This document shows positions 1 through 9,254 of a stretch of DNA of 33,083 nt, one piece after another. A program made the position numbers and the translations under genes. Below the pieces are notes generated by a model, which worked only from the letters and a program-made list of their open reading frames with translations, was not told the origin of the DNA and did not search any database. Each line of letters starts with the position of its first letter. Positions within the stretch are counted from its first letter, which is position 1. Origin of the DNA: Phycisphaeraceae bacterium (lineage in GTDB: Bacteria > Planctomycetota > Phycisphaerae > Phycisphaerales > UBA1924); assembly GCA_026126345.1 (NCBI GenBank), contig JAHCJH010000016.1, positions 1 to 33,083 of the forward strand. The letters run 5' to 3'.

Positions 1-879
1 GAGAATCCGCCGGCACGCCCCGACGCGCGGCCCGCGGCGCCCTCCGCCCCGCAAACCGCGCCGGCGGTGGCGCCGCAACAGGCCGTCGAGCTTCCGGCCG
101 GCCCGAGGGTGGTCGGGCCTCGCGAGGGCGCGCCACCGGTTCCGCCCCCTCCGGTCGTGAAGGTTGAGCGCGTGCCCGAAGCGGCCAAGCCTTCGGGAGC
201 AGACGCGAACGCCCCGGGCGCGGCCAAGCCGGCGGAACCCGCCAAACCGGCCGAGCGTGAGCCGGTGGCGACGCGCCCCGGAGACCGGACGCCGGAGCGC
301 TCTCAGCCCGAACCGGCAACGCCATCCCCCGCGCCCAGCCCGCCGGCATCGGCGGGCGTCACCGAGTACGCCATCCCCGCGCACCCGATCTTCAACGGCG
401 ACAGGATCTCGCCAGCCAAGGCCGAGAAGCGGGCCGACGGCGTGCTGATGCTCGACGGGCGCTTCGCCATCAAGGGCTCGGGCACCGAGGCCGACCCGTA
501 CGTCCTGCCGTGGGACCTGCTCGTCTCGGCTCAGGAGACGTACAAGCCCCGGATGGGTCAGACCCGTCTGCCGCAACGCATCACGATGTTTGACGGGGCG
601 CACGTGATCATTTCCGGGTACGTCGCCTTCCCGCTGACAGCGACCGACCCGAAAGAAATGCTGATGATGCTGAACCAGTGGGACGGCTGCTGCATCGGCG
701 TCCCCCCCACTCCGTACGACGCCATCGAAGTCCGGCTGACCAAGAGACCGCCGGATTCGGCGAGACTGGCGACGCACGGCACCATGCGCGGCAAGTTCAA
801 AGTCGAGCCGTATGAGGACGGCGGCTGGCTGCTGGGCCTGTACATGCTCGAAGACGCGACGCTGAAGGTCGACCAGTAA
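1..879 (+). CDS. DUF3299-like protein, 5'-truncated by the window edge
   Basis: Frame 1 is open from the first base, so the true start lies upstream and only the last 292 codons are visible. The first ~115 visible residues are a Pro/Ala/Glu-rich, low-complexity linker with repeated AKPAEPAKPAE-type units. It probably spans the periplasm or tethers the domain. The C-terminal ~150 residues form a compact domain with the pattern 'G..V.I.GY..FPL', then a Cys pair in 'WDGCCIGVPPTPYDAIEV'. This resembles the DUF3299 pattern of small exported proteins (G-x-x-V-x-I-x-G-F/Y, a Cys, then PPxP). The family assignment is from memory of the pattern and the function is unknown. The gene is convergent with the metallo-hydrolase gene, with 34 bp between the stop codons. 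An internal GTG at 67 is possible as a start but unlikely, because the same Pro/Ala-rich composition continues upstream of it. Confidence 0.6.
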   Translation, partial: ENPPARPDARPAAPSAPQTAPAVAPQQAVELPAGPRVVGPREGAPPVPPPPVVKVERVPEAAKPSGADANAPGAAKPAEPAKPAEREPVATRPGDRTPERSQPEPATPSPAPSPPASAGVTEYAIPAHPIFNGDRISPAKAEKRADGVLMLDGRFAIKGSGTEADPYVLPWDLLVSAQETYKPRMGQTRLPQRITMFDGAHVIISGYVAFPLTATDPKEMLMMLNQWDGCCIGVPPTPYDAIEVRLTKRPPDSARLATHGTMRGKFKVEPYEDGGWLLGLYMLEDATLKVDQ

Positions 880-913
880 TCCAGCGCCGTCGCCACCGAA
901 GCCGCGCCGGCGA

Positions 914-2330
914 TCACAGGTCGATGTGCTCGCCGAAGCGCGGCAGGATCGCGGCAACCCCGTAGCGCTCGGCGATGCCCGCGGCCAGGGCCTGCCGCGG
1001 CTTGTCTTCGCCGTGCGTAAGCGCCACGGCCGGGCGCGCCCCGCCGGAAAGCAGCGGCGTCAGCCAGTGCAGCAACGTGGTGCGCCCCGCGTGGGCCGAC
1101 AGGCCGCCGAGCGTATGAACCTGCGCCCGGACTTCGATCTCCTGCTGGTGAATCCGAACGACCGGCTCGCGATTGACCAGACGGCGCCCGAGCGTTCCCT
1201 CGGCCTGGTACCCGACGATCGTGACGTGCGTGTTGGCCTTGTGCAGGTGCTGCCGCAGGTGGTGCACGATGCGCCCGCCGTTGCACATGCCCGCGCCGGC
1301 GATGATCACCGCGGGGCCCTTCAGGTCGTTGAGGCCGCGGCTTTCTTCGCCGGTCCTGCTGAGCCTCAGTTCGGGAAACTGGATCGAGCAAACCGCCGTC
1401 GACCAAACGCGCGCGGGCGTTGTCGTCGAAGCAGGTCCTTGTGGTCAGTACAGGCGTCGCGGCGATGCCCATGGGGCTGTCCAGGATGACGGGCATGCCG
1501 AGCCTGCGGGCGCGCGATCGCTGCAGGAAGTAGTAGAGCAGCGTCTGGGTGCGGCCGATGGCGAACGACGGGATCAGCACCTTGCCGCCGTCGGACCTGG
1601 CGGCGTCGACGACGGCGTCGAGCTCGCGGAAGGTCTCGTCGAGCGGCTTGTGGTCGCGGTCACCGTACGTGCTCTCGTGGATGACAAGGTCGGGCGCGGA
1701 GCCGTTTCCATGCGGGGTTTCCGGATCGTGCAGCAGGGGCATGTGCCGCTCGCCGACGTCGCCGCTGAAGACGATGGTCCGTTCGCGCCCGGCGTCGCGC
1801 AGGTGCAGCAACAGGGACGACGATCCGAGGATGTGGCCGGCGTCGAAGAACGTCACGTCAATCCCGGGCGCCACGGGCACGGCCCTGCCGTAGGGGGCCA
1901 CGGTGAAGAGCCGCAGGGCCGCGGTCACGTCCTCGTCCGTGAACAGGGGCTGCACGTCGGGACAGGGCCGGTCGCCGGCGCGCTGGCGGCGCTTGCGGCA
2001 GATCCGCTCGACATCGGCCTTCTGCAGGTAGGCCGCGTCGCGCAGCAGGATGTCCGCCAACGGGAGAGAAGGCACGGTGGTGGTGATCCGACCGCGGTAG
2101 CCGCGCTTGACCAGTTGCGGCAGGCGGCCGCTGTGGTCAAGATGGGCGTGGGTCAGGATGACCGCCGAGAGTCTGGCGGGGTCGAAACAGAACGGCCTGC
2201 GGCACTTAAGCTCCGCCTTGGCGCCGCCCTGGAACAGGCCGCAATCGACCAGCACGGCCGACCCGCCGGCCTCGACGAGGTAACTCGAGCCGGTCACCTC
2301 CCCGCTGGCGCCGAAGAACGACACGCGCAT
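914..2330 (-). pseudogene. Metallo-beta-lactamase / beta-CASP RNA-specificity domain hydrolase, frameshifted
   Basis: The start is ATG at 2330 with an AGGAG site about 6 bases upstream. The N-terminal part begins MRVSFFGASGEVTGSSYLVE and carries the metal motif THAHLDHSG (H61, H63, D65, H66). HESTYGDRDH and the beta-CASP region LDSPMGIAATPVL follow. Near residue 316, at about 1378-1383, the frame breaks. The reading frame then gives unrelated Arg-rich sequence, while the shifted frame resumes perfectly with FPELRLSRTGEESRGLNDLK, AGAGMCNGGRIVHHL, GYQAEGTLGRRL and the C-terminal ALTHGEDKPRQALA, ending at 914. Removing one base of the GG pair at 1381-1382 joins the two halves into about 470 residues, normal for this family of RNA exo/endonuclease-like enzymes. 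The gene is 35 bp downstream of the MFS gene and probably cotranscribed with it. The break could be a real lesion or a sequencing error; the intact coding quality on both sides favours error or a very recent mutation. Confidence 0.85.
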
Positions 2331-2365
2331 GCCCTGCTCCTGATGGGCGACCAGTCTACCGGCGA

Positions 2366-3736
2366 TCACTCCGGCGAGCGCTCTTCCAGACGCACGGCCG
2401 CCGACGCGGGGGACCGCAGGACGGCGGCGGACTCGGCCGGGTCGCGCCGGGGGCGGGCCACCACCAGCCAGAGCAGCGGGAGCGTCGCGAGGCGCAGGAG
2501 CGTGCTGACGCCGAAGATGGCCTGGTACGCCTCCGGGGGCGGGCGGCCGCCGAGCGCGTCGGCGCGATGCAGGGCCCACCCCCCAGCCAGCGATCCCAGG
2601 GCGATGGCGCACCGCTCGAAGAACAACTGCCAGGAGACCATACTGGTTCGCTCGTTCTCCTTGAGGTGCTCCAGCAGCAGCAGCCACACGGCGAGCTCGT
2701 AGCAGCCCCAGACGACGCCGGAGTAGATCTGCACGCCCACCAGCCAGCCGTACGACGGGCTGAGCATCCACATCAAACCGATGGGCGTCATGCCGATGCC
2801 GCCGATCACCAGCAGCCGGGTTGAGCCGCGACGCTTGGCGAACCGCCCGCACGCCGGGAGCGTGACCACCTTGGTTGCCATGACGGTTCCGATGAGCACG
2901 GCGTACCACACGTAGCCGGTCTCCATGTGGCTGAGCACGAACGGATTGATGTAGGGCGCGGCGAAGTTGGCCGCGAACGACACCGCGAGCATGTAGGCGA
3001 TCAGCCGCACGTCGCGAGCCGCGTCTCCTCGTGCCCGCAGTCGCTTCCAGAGCTCCCGCCAGCCGACGGGCCTGTGGCCCCTGGGCATCGGCTCGGGCTC
3101 GTCGTGCCGCTGGAGCAGCACCCACGACATGCCGCGGGCCAGCGCCGCGAGCACGAACAGGCCTGTGAACGCCCACATGACTCGCGCCCGGTCGGCGTCG
3201 CCGGTGGCGGCCGACCCCGCGGAGGCGCCCAGGATGACTCCGCCGAGCACGAAGCCCGCGAGCGTCCAGAGCTGGTAAACCCGCTGCCGCCTGCCGAACC
3301 ACGTGGCCCGCATCGGGCGCGGCACGAGCGTGGCGATGAGCGTGCTCCAGGCGCTTCCGGCGCCCAGGCCAGCGGTCCAGTAGGCGCTGGCGGCCAGGAA
3401 CACCGCCCACGCGGGCATGGTCCCGATCGCCGCGCCGACGATCAGCGGCACGAAACTGAGTGCCTGGCAGCCGACCATGATGAGCACCCAGGCTTTGTGG
3501 GACCGCAGCCAGCGGACGCCGCGGGCGCTGAGCAACTGCGCCGCGGCCCCGACCACGGGGGGGAGTGTCGCGACCAGACCGCTGGCGATTTCACCCAGCG
3601 CCAGGGCCAGGACGAACGCGGGGAGGTAGAACTCGCCGACGCCGACCATGAGGGCGTACCCGGCGACATCGATCATGGAACGTCGCAGGTTGGCTCTGGT
3701 GGCGGTGGGAGCTGCCGCATTGTCCTGGGTGACCAC
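2366..3736 (-). CDS. MFS transporter
   Basis: A hydrophobic protein of about 456 residues with around 12 membrane segments, typical of major facilitator superfamily permeases. Features include a repeated two-half layout, charged loops such as RPMRATWFGRRQRVYQLWTL between helices 4 and 5, and a long cytoplasmic loop (about residues 190-215) between the halves. The substrate cannot be read from the sequence. The open frame extends to an ATG at 3826, which would overlap the divergent kinase gene. I prefer GTG at 3736, because AAGGA lies 7 bases upstream; GTG at 3742 is the alternative. The first helix begins about 20 residues later, at 'IDVAGYALMVGVGEFYLP'. It is the first gene of a two-gene minus-strand unit with the metallo-hydrolase. 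Confidence 0.85.
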   Translation of the reverse strand: MVTQDNAAAPTATRANLRRSMIDVAGYALMVGVGEFYLPAFVLALALGEIASGLVATLPPVVGAAAQLLSARGVRWLRSHKAWVLIMVGCQALSFVPLIVGAAIGTMPAWAVFLAASAYWTAGLGAGSAWSTLIATLVPRPMRATWFGRRQRVYQLWTLAGFVLGGVILGASAGSAATGDADRARVMWAFTGLFVLAALARGMSWVLLQRHDEPEPMPRGHRPVGWRELWKRLRARGDAARDVRLIAYMLAVSFAANFAAPYINPFVLSHMETGYVWYAVLIGTVMATKVVTLPACGRFAKRRGSTRLLVIGGIGMTPIGLMWMLSPSYGWLVGVQIYSGVVWGCYELAVWLLLLEHLKENERTSMVSWQLFFERCAIALGSLAGGWALHRADALGGRPPPEAYQAIFGVSTLLRLATLPLLWLVVARPRRDPAESAAVLRSPASAAVRLEERSPE

Positions 3737-3746
3737 GAGCACGTCC

Positions 3747-3776
3747 TTGTGCGATCGGAGGGAATTCCGGTAGGCT
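3747..3776 (+). promoter_or_regulatory. Possible sigma70-type promoter for the kinase gene
   Basis: TTGTGC at 3747-3752 and TAGGCT at 3771-3776 are separated by 18 bases and lie 49 bases upstream of the preferred kinase start. Each box matches the consensus only partly. The site overlaps the preferred start of the divergent MFS gene, so the assignment is tentative. Confidence 0.2.
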
Positions 3777-3824
3777 ATGCACCCGATTCGTGTTATGTTG
3801 TCACGATCGAGACGTGGGGACCGC

Positions 3825-6374
3825 ATGCAACCCGATCCGTCATCTCACCGTCACGAGCAGGAGACCTTCGGCGGAGGCGAAGCCGCAAGCGGCGCGCTCT
3901 TCGAAGGCGACAGCCCGGCCCACCGGGCATCCACGGTGCCCGCCGATGAGTCCAACGGGATCGGCCGCGTCGGTCGGTACACGTTGCTGCGGGTGATCGG
4001 CCAGGGCGGCATGGGCTCGGTGTACCTCGCGCAGCAGGACGTTCCGCGCCGGATGGTGGCGCTCAAGCTCCTGCGTCCGGAACTGCTCACGCCCGCCTTG
4101 CTGCGTCGATTCGAGATGGAGTCGCAGACCCTCGCCCGGCTGCAGCACCCGGGCATCGCCCAGATCTACGACGCCGGTGCGGCGCAGACGGCGGCGGGCG
4201 CCCAGCCGTTCTTCGCGATGGAGTACATCAAGGGGCGTTCGCTGGTGGAGTACGCCGCCGCGGCGGCGCTCACGCTGCCTCAGCGGCTCGAGCTGTTCAT
4301 CCGCGTGTGCGACGCGGTGCAGCACGCGCACGCCAAGGGCATGGTGCACCGCGATCTGAAGCCGGCGAACATCCTGGTGACCGATCAGGGCGAGCCGAAG
4401 ATCCTGGACTTCGGCGTTGCCCGGCTGACGGACAAGGACATCGCCGGCGCGACCATGCACACCGAGGTGGGCCAACTGGTCGGCACGCTGCCGTACATGT
4501 CGCCGGAGCAGGTCGCCGGCGTTCCCGACGACGTGGACACACGCTCCGACGTGTACGCGCTGGGCGTGGTGCTGTTCGAGTTGCTGACGGGCAGACTGCC
4601 GTACGAAGTTGCCGGCAAGATGGTGCCGGAAGCTGCCCGCATCATCCGCGAGGAAGACCCCACACGCCTGAGTTCGGTGAACCGCCACTACAGGGGAGAC
4701 GTCGAGACCATCGTCGGCAAGGCCCTGGAGAAGGACCGCCTGCGCCGGTACCAGACCGCCGCGGCTCTGTCGGCGGACCTTGGCCGGTACCTTCGAGACG
4801 AGCCGATCGTGGCCCGACCTTCGACGACGTGGTACCAGGTGCGCAAGTTCGCGCAGCGGCACCGGGCGCTGGTGGGAGGCGTGGCGGCGGTGTTCGTGGT
4901 GCTGGTCGCGGGAGTCGTGGTGTCTCAGATGCTCCTGGCCCGCGCGCTGATTGCCGAGGAGCGCGCGCACGAGGAGGCGAGACAGGCCGGCATAGCCCGT
5001 GCAGGCGAGCAGCAGCGCCGAGTGGAGGCCGAGCAAGCGAAGTCCGCGGCCGATCGAGCCGCCAGGCGCGCGATGAACACGGCGGACGTGCTTCGCTCCA
5101 TCATCGTCGGAGCCAATGCCGAGCGGGGTGGACGGGCCAACCTCACATTGCGCGAAGTGCTCGACACGGCCGTGGATCGCCTGCGGCGCGATCTGGCCAA
5201 TGACCCGGAGCTGCTCGGAGCGTTCCTGCTGGACGCCGGCACAGCGTACACGTCCCTTGACTTGCCCGCCAAGGCACGCGAAGTCCTGAAGGAAGCGATC
5301 GGACACACCGCGAGTGTGTACGGCGAGGCGAGCGAGCAGGTGGCGGCCGTGCACGAGGCGCTCGGCCAGGCGGTCCACAGGGTGCAGGACGCCAACAGCC
5401 CTGAAGTCCTCGAAGAAGCGCGAGAGCACATACGGCAGGCAAAGCGGATCTATGAGCGTATCGGCGGGCCGAACGATCCTCGCGCGGCCCGCGCCGAGGG
5501 CGATCTGCAGTTCTTGGACAACATGACGAGCCAGCGCCCCGCCGCAAGCGCGGCTCAGCCTGCGACGGCCGGACGCTGGAGCAAGGGCGAATTGTCCATT
5601 CAGGATCGTTTCTTCCTGGCCGCTTGGGCGGCGTCAACGAACGGCAAGAAGTCCGCTGACGATCTGCTCGATGAACTGACGCGCGTGACGGAGCGCGTTC
5701 GCGCGCTCTGGCGCGAGGGCGAGCGAGACGAGTCGCACAGAGTGCTTCGTGAGTATGTCGCAGCCGCCGCGAAAGAAGCCCAGCAGGAGGATAGGGCGTG
5801 GCTCGTGGCCGGCGGCCTCGCGCAGCGCCAGTTCAGAGTCGGGGATCTCGAATTGTGCGAGATCATCTGCCTCGAGGCCGAGAAGCACTTCGCCGGCCCC
5901 GGCGGCAGGCCGACGATCAACCAACTGACGATTATGAGCCAGCTCGGTGACGTGGAGCATCGACGAAAACGCTACGCACACGCCGTGAAGCAGTACCGAC
6001 GAGCGCTCCAGGCCGATGCGGGAACGCTTCCGCCCGATCACACGGTCATCCTGACCATCCGCTGCAACCTCACGATCTGCCTGGTGCTGGACGGCAAGAT
6101 CGACGAAGCAGAGTCCGAGGTCCTCGGTCTGCTGAAACTCACGGAAGGCTCGTCGCGTGCCGCCCGACTGCCCCGACAAGTAGGACTCGAGCAGATGTTC
6201 GACATCTGCAAACTCCGCGGCGATGGCGAGGGGATGCGCAAGTACGCGGCGCTTCTTCAGCAGGAGTTTCCCTCGGCTCCGGGTACGACGAGCCGGAAGA
6301 AGTTCGTGGACGGGCCGACCTCTGTTCCGAACGGCGGGGCGACTCCCGGTAATGCTCCGCCACCGGCCGACTGA
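3825..6374 (+). CDS. Transmembrane Ser/Thr protein kinase with C-terminal TPR region
   Basis: An 849-residue PknB-type (Hanks) kinase. After a ~50-residue disordered head come the glycine loop IGQGGMGSVYLAQ (58-70), catalytic Lys81 in VALKLL, the catalytic loop HRDLKPANIL (H175, D177), the DFG motif (195-197) and the APE-like PYMSPEQ. One membrane helix follows at about 347-370 (VGGVAAVFVVLVAGVVVSQML). A charged Ala/Glu/Arg-rich coiled coil runs to about 420. The rest is helical TPR-like sequence with 'LGDVEHRRKRYAHAVKQYRRAL' and 'NLTICLVLDGKIDEAE' units. This matches the large family of planctomycete receptor-like kinases, whose substrates are mostly unknown. The kinase domain is predicted to be cytoplasmic and the TPR part on the far side of the membrane. 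ATG 3825 is chosen because GGGGA lies 4 bases upstream; an ATG at 3777 would add 16 residues. Confidence 0.9.
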   Translation: MQPDPSSHRHEQETFGGGEAASGALFEGDSPAHRASTVPADESNGIGRVGRYTLLRVIGQGGMGSVYLAQQDVPRRMVALKLLRPELLTPALLRRFEMESQTLARLQHPGIAQIYDAGAAQTAAGAQPFFAMEYIKGRSLVEYAAAAALTLPQRLELFIRVCDAVQHAHAKGMVHRDLKPANILVTDQGEPKILDFGVARLTDKDIAGATMHTEVGQLVGTLPYMSPEQVAGVPDDVDTRSDVYALGVVLFELLTGRLPYEVAGKMVPEAARIIREEDPTRLSSVNRHYRGDVETIVGKALEKDRLRRYQTAAALSADLGRYLRDEPIVARPSTTWYQVRKFAQRHRALVGGVAAVFVVLVAGVVVSQMLLARALIAEERAHEEARQAGIARAGEQQRRVEAEQAKSAADRAARRAMNTADVLRSIIVGANAERGGRANLTLREVLDTAVDRLRRDLANDPELLGAFLLDAGTAYTSLDLPAKAREVLKEAIGHTASVYGEASEQVAAVHEALGQAVHRVQDANSPEVLEEAREHIRQAKRIYERIGGPNDPRAARAEGDLQFLDNMTSQRPAASAAQPATAGRWSKGELSIQDRFFLAAWAASTNGKKSADDLLDELTRVTERVRALWREGERDESHRVLREYVAAAAKEAQQEDRAWLVAGGLAQRQFRVGDLELCEIICLEAEKHFAGPGGRPTINQLTIMSQLGDVEHRRKRYAHAVKQYRRALQADAGTLPPDHTVILTIRCNLTICLVLDGKIDEAESEVLGLLKLTEGSSRAARLPRQVGLEQMFDICKLRGDGEGMRKYAALLQQEFPSAPGTTSRKKFVDGPTSVPNGGATPGNAPPPAD

Positions 6375-6422
6375 CCCCGCTCGGCCGGTCGCCTTGCGAT
6401 TCCTACCATTGCCCCGGCGAGT

Positions 6423-6441
6423 CGCGGCCGGGCCGGCCGCG
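6423..6441. repeat. Perfect 9-bp inverted repeat upstream of the mutase gene
   Basis: Two perfect 9-bp arms (CGCGGCCGG and CCGGCCGCG) surround one central base, 29 bp before the mutase start and 48 bp after the kinase stop. There is no T-run on either side, so it is not a classic intrinsic terminator. It could be a leader hairpin, a Rho-type 3' end or a protein-binding palindrome. A TACCAT box at 6404-6409, possibly a -10 element, lies just upstream, which would place the repeat at the 5' end of the mutase transcript. Confidence 0.45.
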
Positions 6442-6470
6442 GCTGAAGTCGCCAGAAAGAACGGCACCCC

Positions 6471-8357
6471 ATGTCCACGCTTTCGCCCAACAACCGCCCC
6501 CCCGCCGCCGGCAAGCCGCTGCCGCAGGATCATCCCGCCGGCGCGGTCTTCACCAACGTCAACCCGGCCCAGGGCGCGAGCAAACCTGGCAAGATCGACC
6601 CGCACGCCGTGACCATCTCCGGGCTGATCCTGAACCCGGTGTACGGCCCTGAGCACGGGCCGGCCGGGCAGATCGCCGAGAGCCTCAGGTCGCTCCAGGC
6701 CATCGACGAGCACCTGGGCAAGGGCGGCATGCCCGGGCAATACCCGTTCACCCGGGGGCTGTTCCCCCAGGGCTACCGCACGCGACTGTGGACCATGCGA
6801 CAGTTCGCCGGCTTCGGCTCGGCCGACGACACCAACCGCCGGTTCAAGTACCTGCTGGAGCAGGCACGTAGTTCCACCGCCGCGAACACGGGGCTCTCGA
6901 CGGCGTTTGACCTTCCGACGCTGATGGGGCGCGACTCGGACGATCCGTTGTCGGCCGGTGAGGTGGGCAAGTGCGGCGTGGCGATCAGTTCGATCGAGGA
7001 CATGCATCGGCTGTACGCCGACATTCCCGTTGGACAGGTGACGGTGTCGCAGACGATCAACGGCCCGGCGGCGGTGATCTGGGCGATGTACCTGGCGCAC
7101 GCGCTGCAGCGGGGCATCGGCTGGGAGACGCTCGGCGGCACGCTGCAGAACGACATTCTCAAGGAGTTCCACGCCCAGAACGAGTTCATCTACCCGCCCG
7201 AGGCGTCGGTGAAACTGGTCGTGGACACCATCGAGTTCCAGTCGCGCCTGCTGCCGAAGTGGAACAGCGTGTCGATCTCGGGTTACCACATCCGCGAAGC
7301 GGGCTCGACGGCGGCGCAGGAGCTGGCCTTTACGCTGCGCGACGGCATGGAGTACGTCGAGGCCTGCCTGGAGCGGGGCATGAACATCGACGAGTTCGCG
7401 CCGCGGCTGTCCTTCTTCTTCAACAGCCACAACGAGTTCTTCGAGGAGATCTGCAAATTGCGCGCGGCGCGGCGGATCTGGGCCCGCAGCATGAAGCACC
7501 GCTACGGCGCCAGGTCCGAGCGATCGCTCTACATGAAGACGCACGTGCAGACCGCCGGCTGCTCGCTCACCGAGCAGCAGCCGCTGAACAACATCGTCCG
7601 CGTCGCCTATCAGGCCATGGCCGCCGTGCTGGGCGGATGCCAGAGCCTGCACACCGACAGCATGGACGAGACTCTCGGCCTGCCCACGGAGCAAGCCGTG
7701 ACCGTCGCCCTGCGCACCCAGCAGATCCTGGCCCACGAAACCGGCGTCACCCGCGTCGCCGACCCGCTCGGCGGTTCCTGGTTCATCGAGCACCTCACCG
7801 ACACGGTCGAATCCGGCGCGCTGGACTTCATCGCCGACATCGACGCCATGGGCTCCTACCGCGGCCAGTCCGCCGACCAGACCCGCGCCGCCGGCGTGTA
7901 CGCGCCCAAGTCCGGTTACGGTCGCGGCGTCGTCAACGGGATCAACAAAGGCTACTTCCGCCGCCAGATCGCCGAAGCCTCCTACCGCTACAGCGAAGAG
8001 GCCGAAGCCGGCGACCGCATCACCGTCGGCGTCAACGCCTACGCGGACCCGGACGAGAAGCGCCCCATCGAGATCCTCCAGATCCCGAATTCGGTCGAGG
8101 TCGAGCAGTGCGACCGGCTGGCGAAGTTCAAGGCCCGGCGTGACGCCGGGCTGGTGCGACGTTCGCTCGACAACATCCGCGCCGCCTGCCAGGGCAGGCC
8201 CGTGACGCTGAAGCACACGCTGCCCGGCGCCGCGCTCGACCCCACCAACGTCATGCCCGCGCTCATCGACGCCGCGCTGTGCAACGCGACGCTCGGCGAG
8301 ATGGTGCAGGCCATGGCCGACGTCTACGGACGGTACACCGGCGGGCCGGAGTGGTAA
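6471..8357 (+). CDS. icmA: B12-dependent acyl-CoA mutase, large (catalytic) subunit, isobutyryl-CoA mutase-like
   Basis: A 628-residue protein of the methylmalonyl-CoA mutase family containing only the acyl-CoA-binding TIM-barrel domain. The C-terminal cobalamin-binding domain (DxHxxG) is absent, so a separate small B12 subunit must be encoded elsewhere. The motif [20 protein letters not shown] (91-110) is followed by Phe112 where methylmalonyl-CoA mutase has Tyr89. In [13 protein letters not shown], Gln236 stands where that enzyme has Arg207, the residue that binds the substrate carboxylate. Phe and Gln at these two sites are the known signature of isobutyryl-CoA mutase. The catalytic His (H273 in [13 protein letters not shown]) and Asn265 are kept, and Ala145 remains in [10 protein letters not shown] therefore infer isomerisation of isobutyryl-CoA and butyryl-CoA or a related uncharged acyl-CoA; automatic annotation would probably say methylmalonyl-CoA mutase. 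No mutase chaperone G-protein is visible nearby. The ribosome site before ATG 6471 is weak. Confidence 0.85.
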   Translation: MSTLSPNNRPPAAGKPLPQDHPAGAVFTNVNPAQGASKPGKIDPHAVTISGLILNPVYGPEHGPAGQIAESLRSLQAIDEHLGKGGMPGQYPFTRGLFPQGYRTRLWTMRQFAGFGSADDTNRRFKYLLEQARSSTAANTGLSTAFDLPTLMGRDSDDPLSAGEVGKCGVAISSIEDMHRLYADIPVGQVTVSQTINGPAAVIWAMYLAHALQRGIGWETLGGTLQNDILKEFHAQNEFIYPPEASVKLVVDTIEFQSRLLPKWNSVSISGYHIREAGSTAAQELAFTLRDGMEYVEACLERGMNIDEFAPRLSFFFNSHNEFFEEICKLRAARRIWARSMKHRYGARSERSLYMKTHVQTAGCSLTEQQPLNNIVRVAYQAMAAVLGGCQSLHTDSMDETLGLPTEQAVTVALRTQQILAHETGVTRVADPLGGSWFIEHLTDTVESGALDFIADIDAMGSYRGQSADQTRAAGVYAPKSGYGRGVVNGINKGYFRRQIAEASYRYSEEAEAGDRITVGVNAYADPDEKRPIEILQIPNSVEVEQCDRLAKFKARRDAGLVRRSLDNIRAACQGRPVTLKHTLPGAALDPTNVMPALIDAALCNATLGEMVQAMADVYGRYTGGPEW

Positions 8358-8390
8358 TCCGGCCCGCAGTCCGCCCCGTGCGAGCCCTCC

Positions 8391-9254
8391 ATGCGCGCGC
8401 CGCCGCAGGCCGACATCCAACGCTGTGACCTTCCCGCCGATGTGCTGGCGTGGGTCGAGTCGGTGTGCGGACCGGTCGAGCGGATCGTCGACCTGCTGCG
8501 GTACCGCCGGCCCGCAAGCGGTCGCGCAACGCTGAAGGTCGAAACCGCGTCCGGCTGGACGTACAAGGTGCGCCGGTTCGGCAGTGCCTCAGCCGCCGAA
8601 GCGGCCCGCGCCGAGCGCCTGACGTTGAACCCGCCCTGGATGCCCCGCGTGATCGCCTGGCGCGACGACGCCTGCATCGAACGATGGATCGACGGCCAAA
8701 CTGGAGATGAGGCGCCTCTCGAACCAGACCAGATCGAGCGGTGCGGAACGATGCTGCGGCAGGTGCACGATGCGCCGCCGCCCGCCGGAGCCCGGATGCG
8801 CACGCCCGAGCTCTGGGCCGAGCGCCTTCGGGAGAACCTTGGCCGATTGCGGCTGGCCGGCCTGATCGGCGACCAAGCCGAGGCCGAGTGCCTGAAGCAC
8901 GCGATGTCGGACTTTCCCAAAGCGCTGACCATCGGCCTCGTTCACCGCGACCTGTGCCCGGAGAACATCGTGCGCGACGGCGAAGGCCGGCTCTGGGTCG
9001 TGGACAACGCGTTGCTGACCGTCGGATCGCTCGAAGAGGATGCCGCGCGAGTCTGGTGGCGGTGGCCGATGACGCCGCCGCAGCGCGGGGCGTTCCTGCG
9101 CGGGTACAACCATCCGGCACGAGCGTGCTGGTTCGAACTGCCCAGCCCCTTCTGGCGGGCCTCGGTCATCGCCAACTCGGCCAGGATCCGGCTCGGCGCC
9201 GATCCGGCCGGCGCCGCCGCGCGCGCTCAGTGCCTGCTGGAGTCGCTGCGGTGA
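8391..9254 (+). CDS. APH/choline-kinase-like phosphotransferase
   Basis: A 287-residue protein of the aminoglycoside phosphotransferase / small-molecule kinase fold. The Brenner-type catalytic loop is HRDLCPENIV, and the metal-binding Asp follows in LWVVDNALLTVGSLEEDAARV. An upstream N-lobe holds 'TYKVRRFG', with a candidate ATP-binding Lys. The substrate cannot be told; the fold phosphorylates sugars, amino alcohols, antibiotics or other hydroxyl compounds. It starts 33 bp after the mutase stop and its TGA overlaps the GTG of the next gene, so it heads or continues a tightly packed operon with an HprK-related kinase, two oxygenases, a glycosyltransferase and a nucleotidyltransferase. This context points to tailoring of a metabolite or glycan rather than antibiotic resistance. 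Confidence 0.75.
   Translation: MRAPPQADIQRCDLPADVLAWVESVCGPVERIVDLLRYRRPASGRATLKVETASGWTYKVRRFGSASAAEAARAERLTLNPPWMPRVIAWRDDACIERWIDGQTGDEAPLEPDQIERCGTMLRQVHDAPPPAGARMRTPELWAERLRENLGRLRLAGLIGDQAEAECLKHAMSDFPKALTIGLVHRDLCPENIVRDGEGRLWVVDNALLTVGSLEEDAARVWWRWPMTPPQRGAFLRGYNHPARACWFELPSPFWRASVIANSARIRLGADPAGAAARAQCLLESLR

Noticed and set aside
880-913. A bidirectional terminator between the two convergent genes
   Set aside because: Only an imperfect 9-bp GC pairing with a mismatch and no T-run; too weak to call.
558-3410. A 950-codon minus-strand open frame spanning the metallo-hydrolase and the MFS gene
   Set aside because: Only the metallo-hydrolase part has family sequence. The rest is Arg/Pro/Gly-rich shadow of the MFS gene in another frame, which high GC keeps free of stops.
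6471-8357. Plain methylmalonyl-CoA mutase
   Set aside because: The carboxylate-binding Arg and the neighbouring Tyr are replaced by Gln and Phe, the isobutyryl-CoA mutase pattern.
5634-8420. A 928-codon minus-strand open frame opposite the mutase gene
   Set aside because: It has no recognisable domain, its composition is typical of an antisense GC-rich shadow, and the + strand mutase is unmistakable.
8391-9254. Antibiotic-resistance aminoglycoside phosphotransferase
   Set aside because: Only the general fold motifs are present, and the context is a biosynthetic-looking operon without mobile elements.
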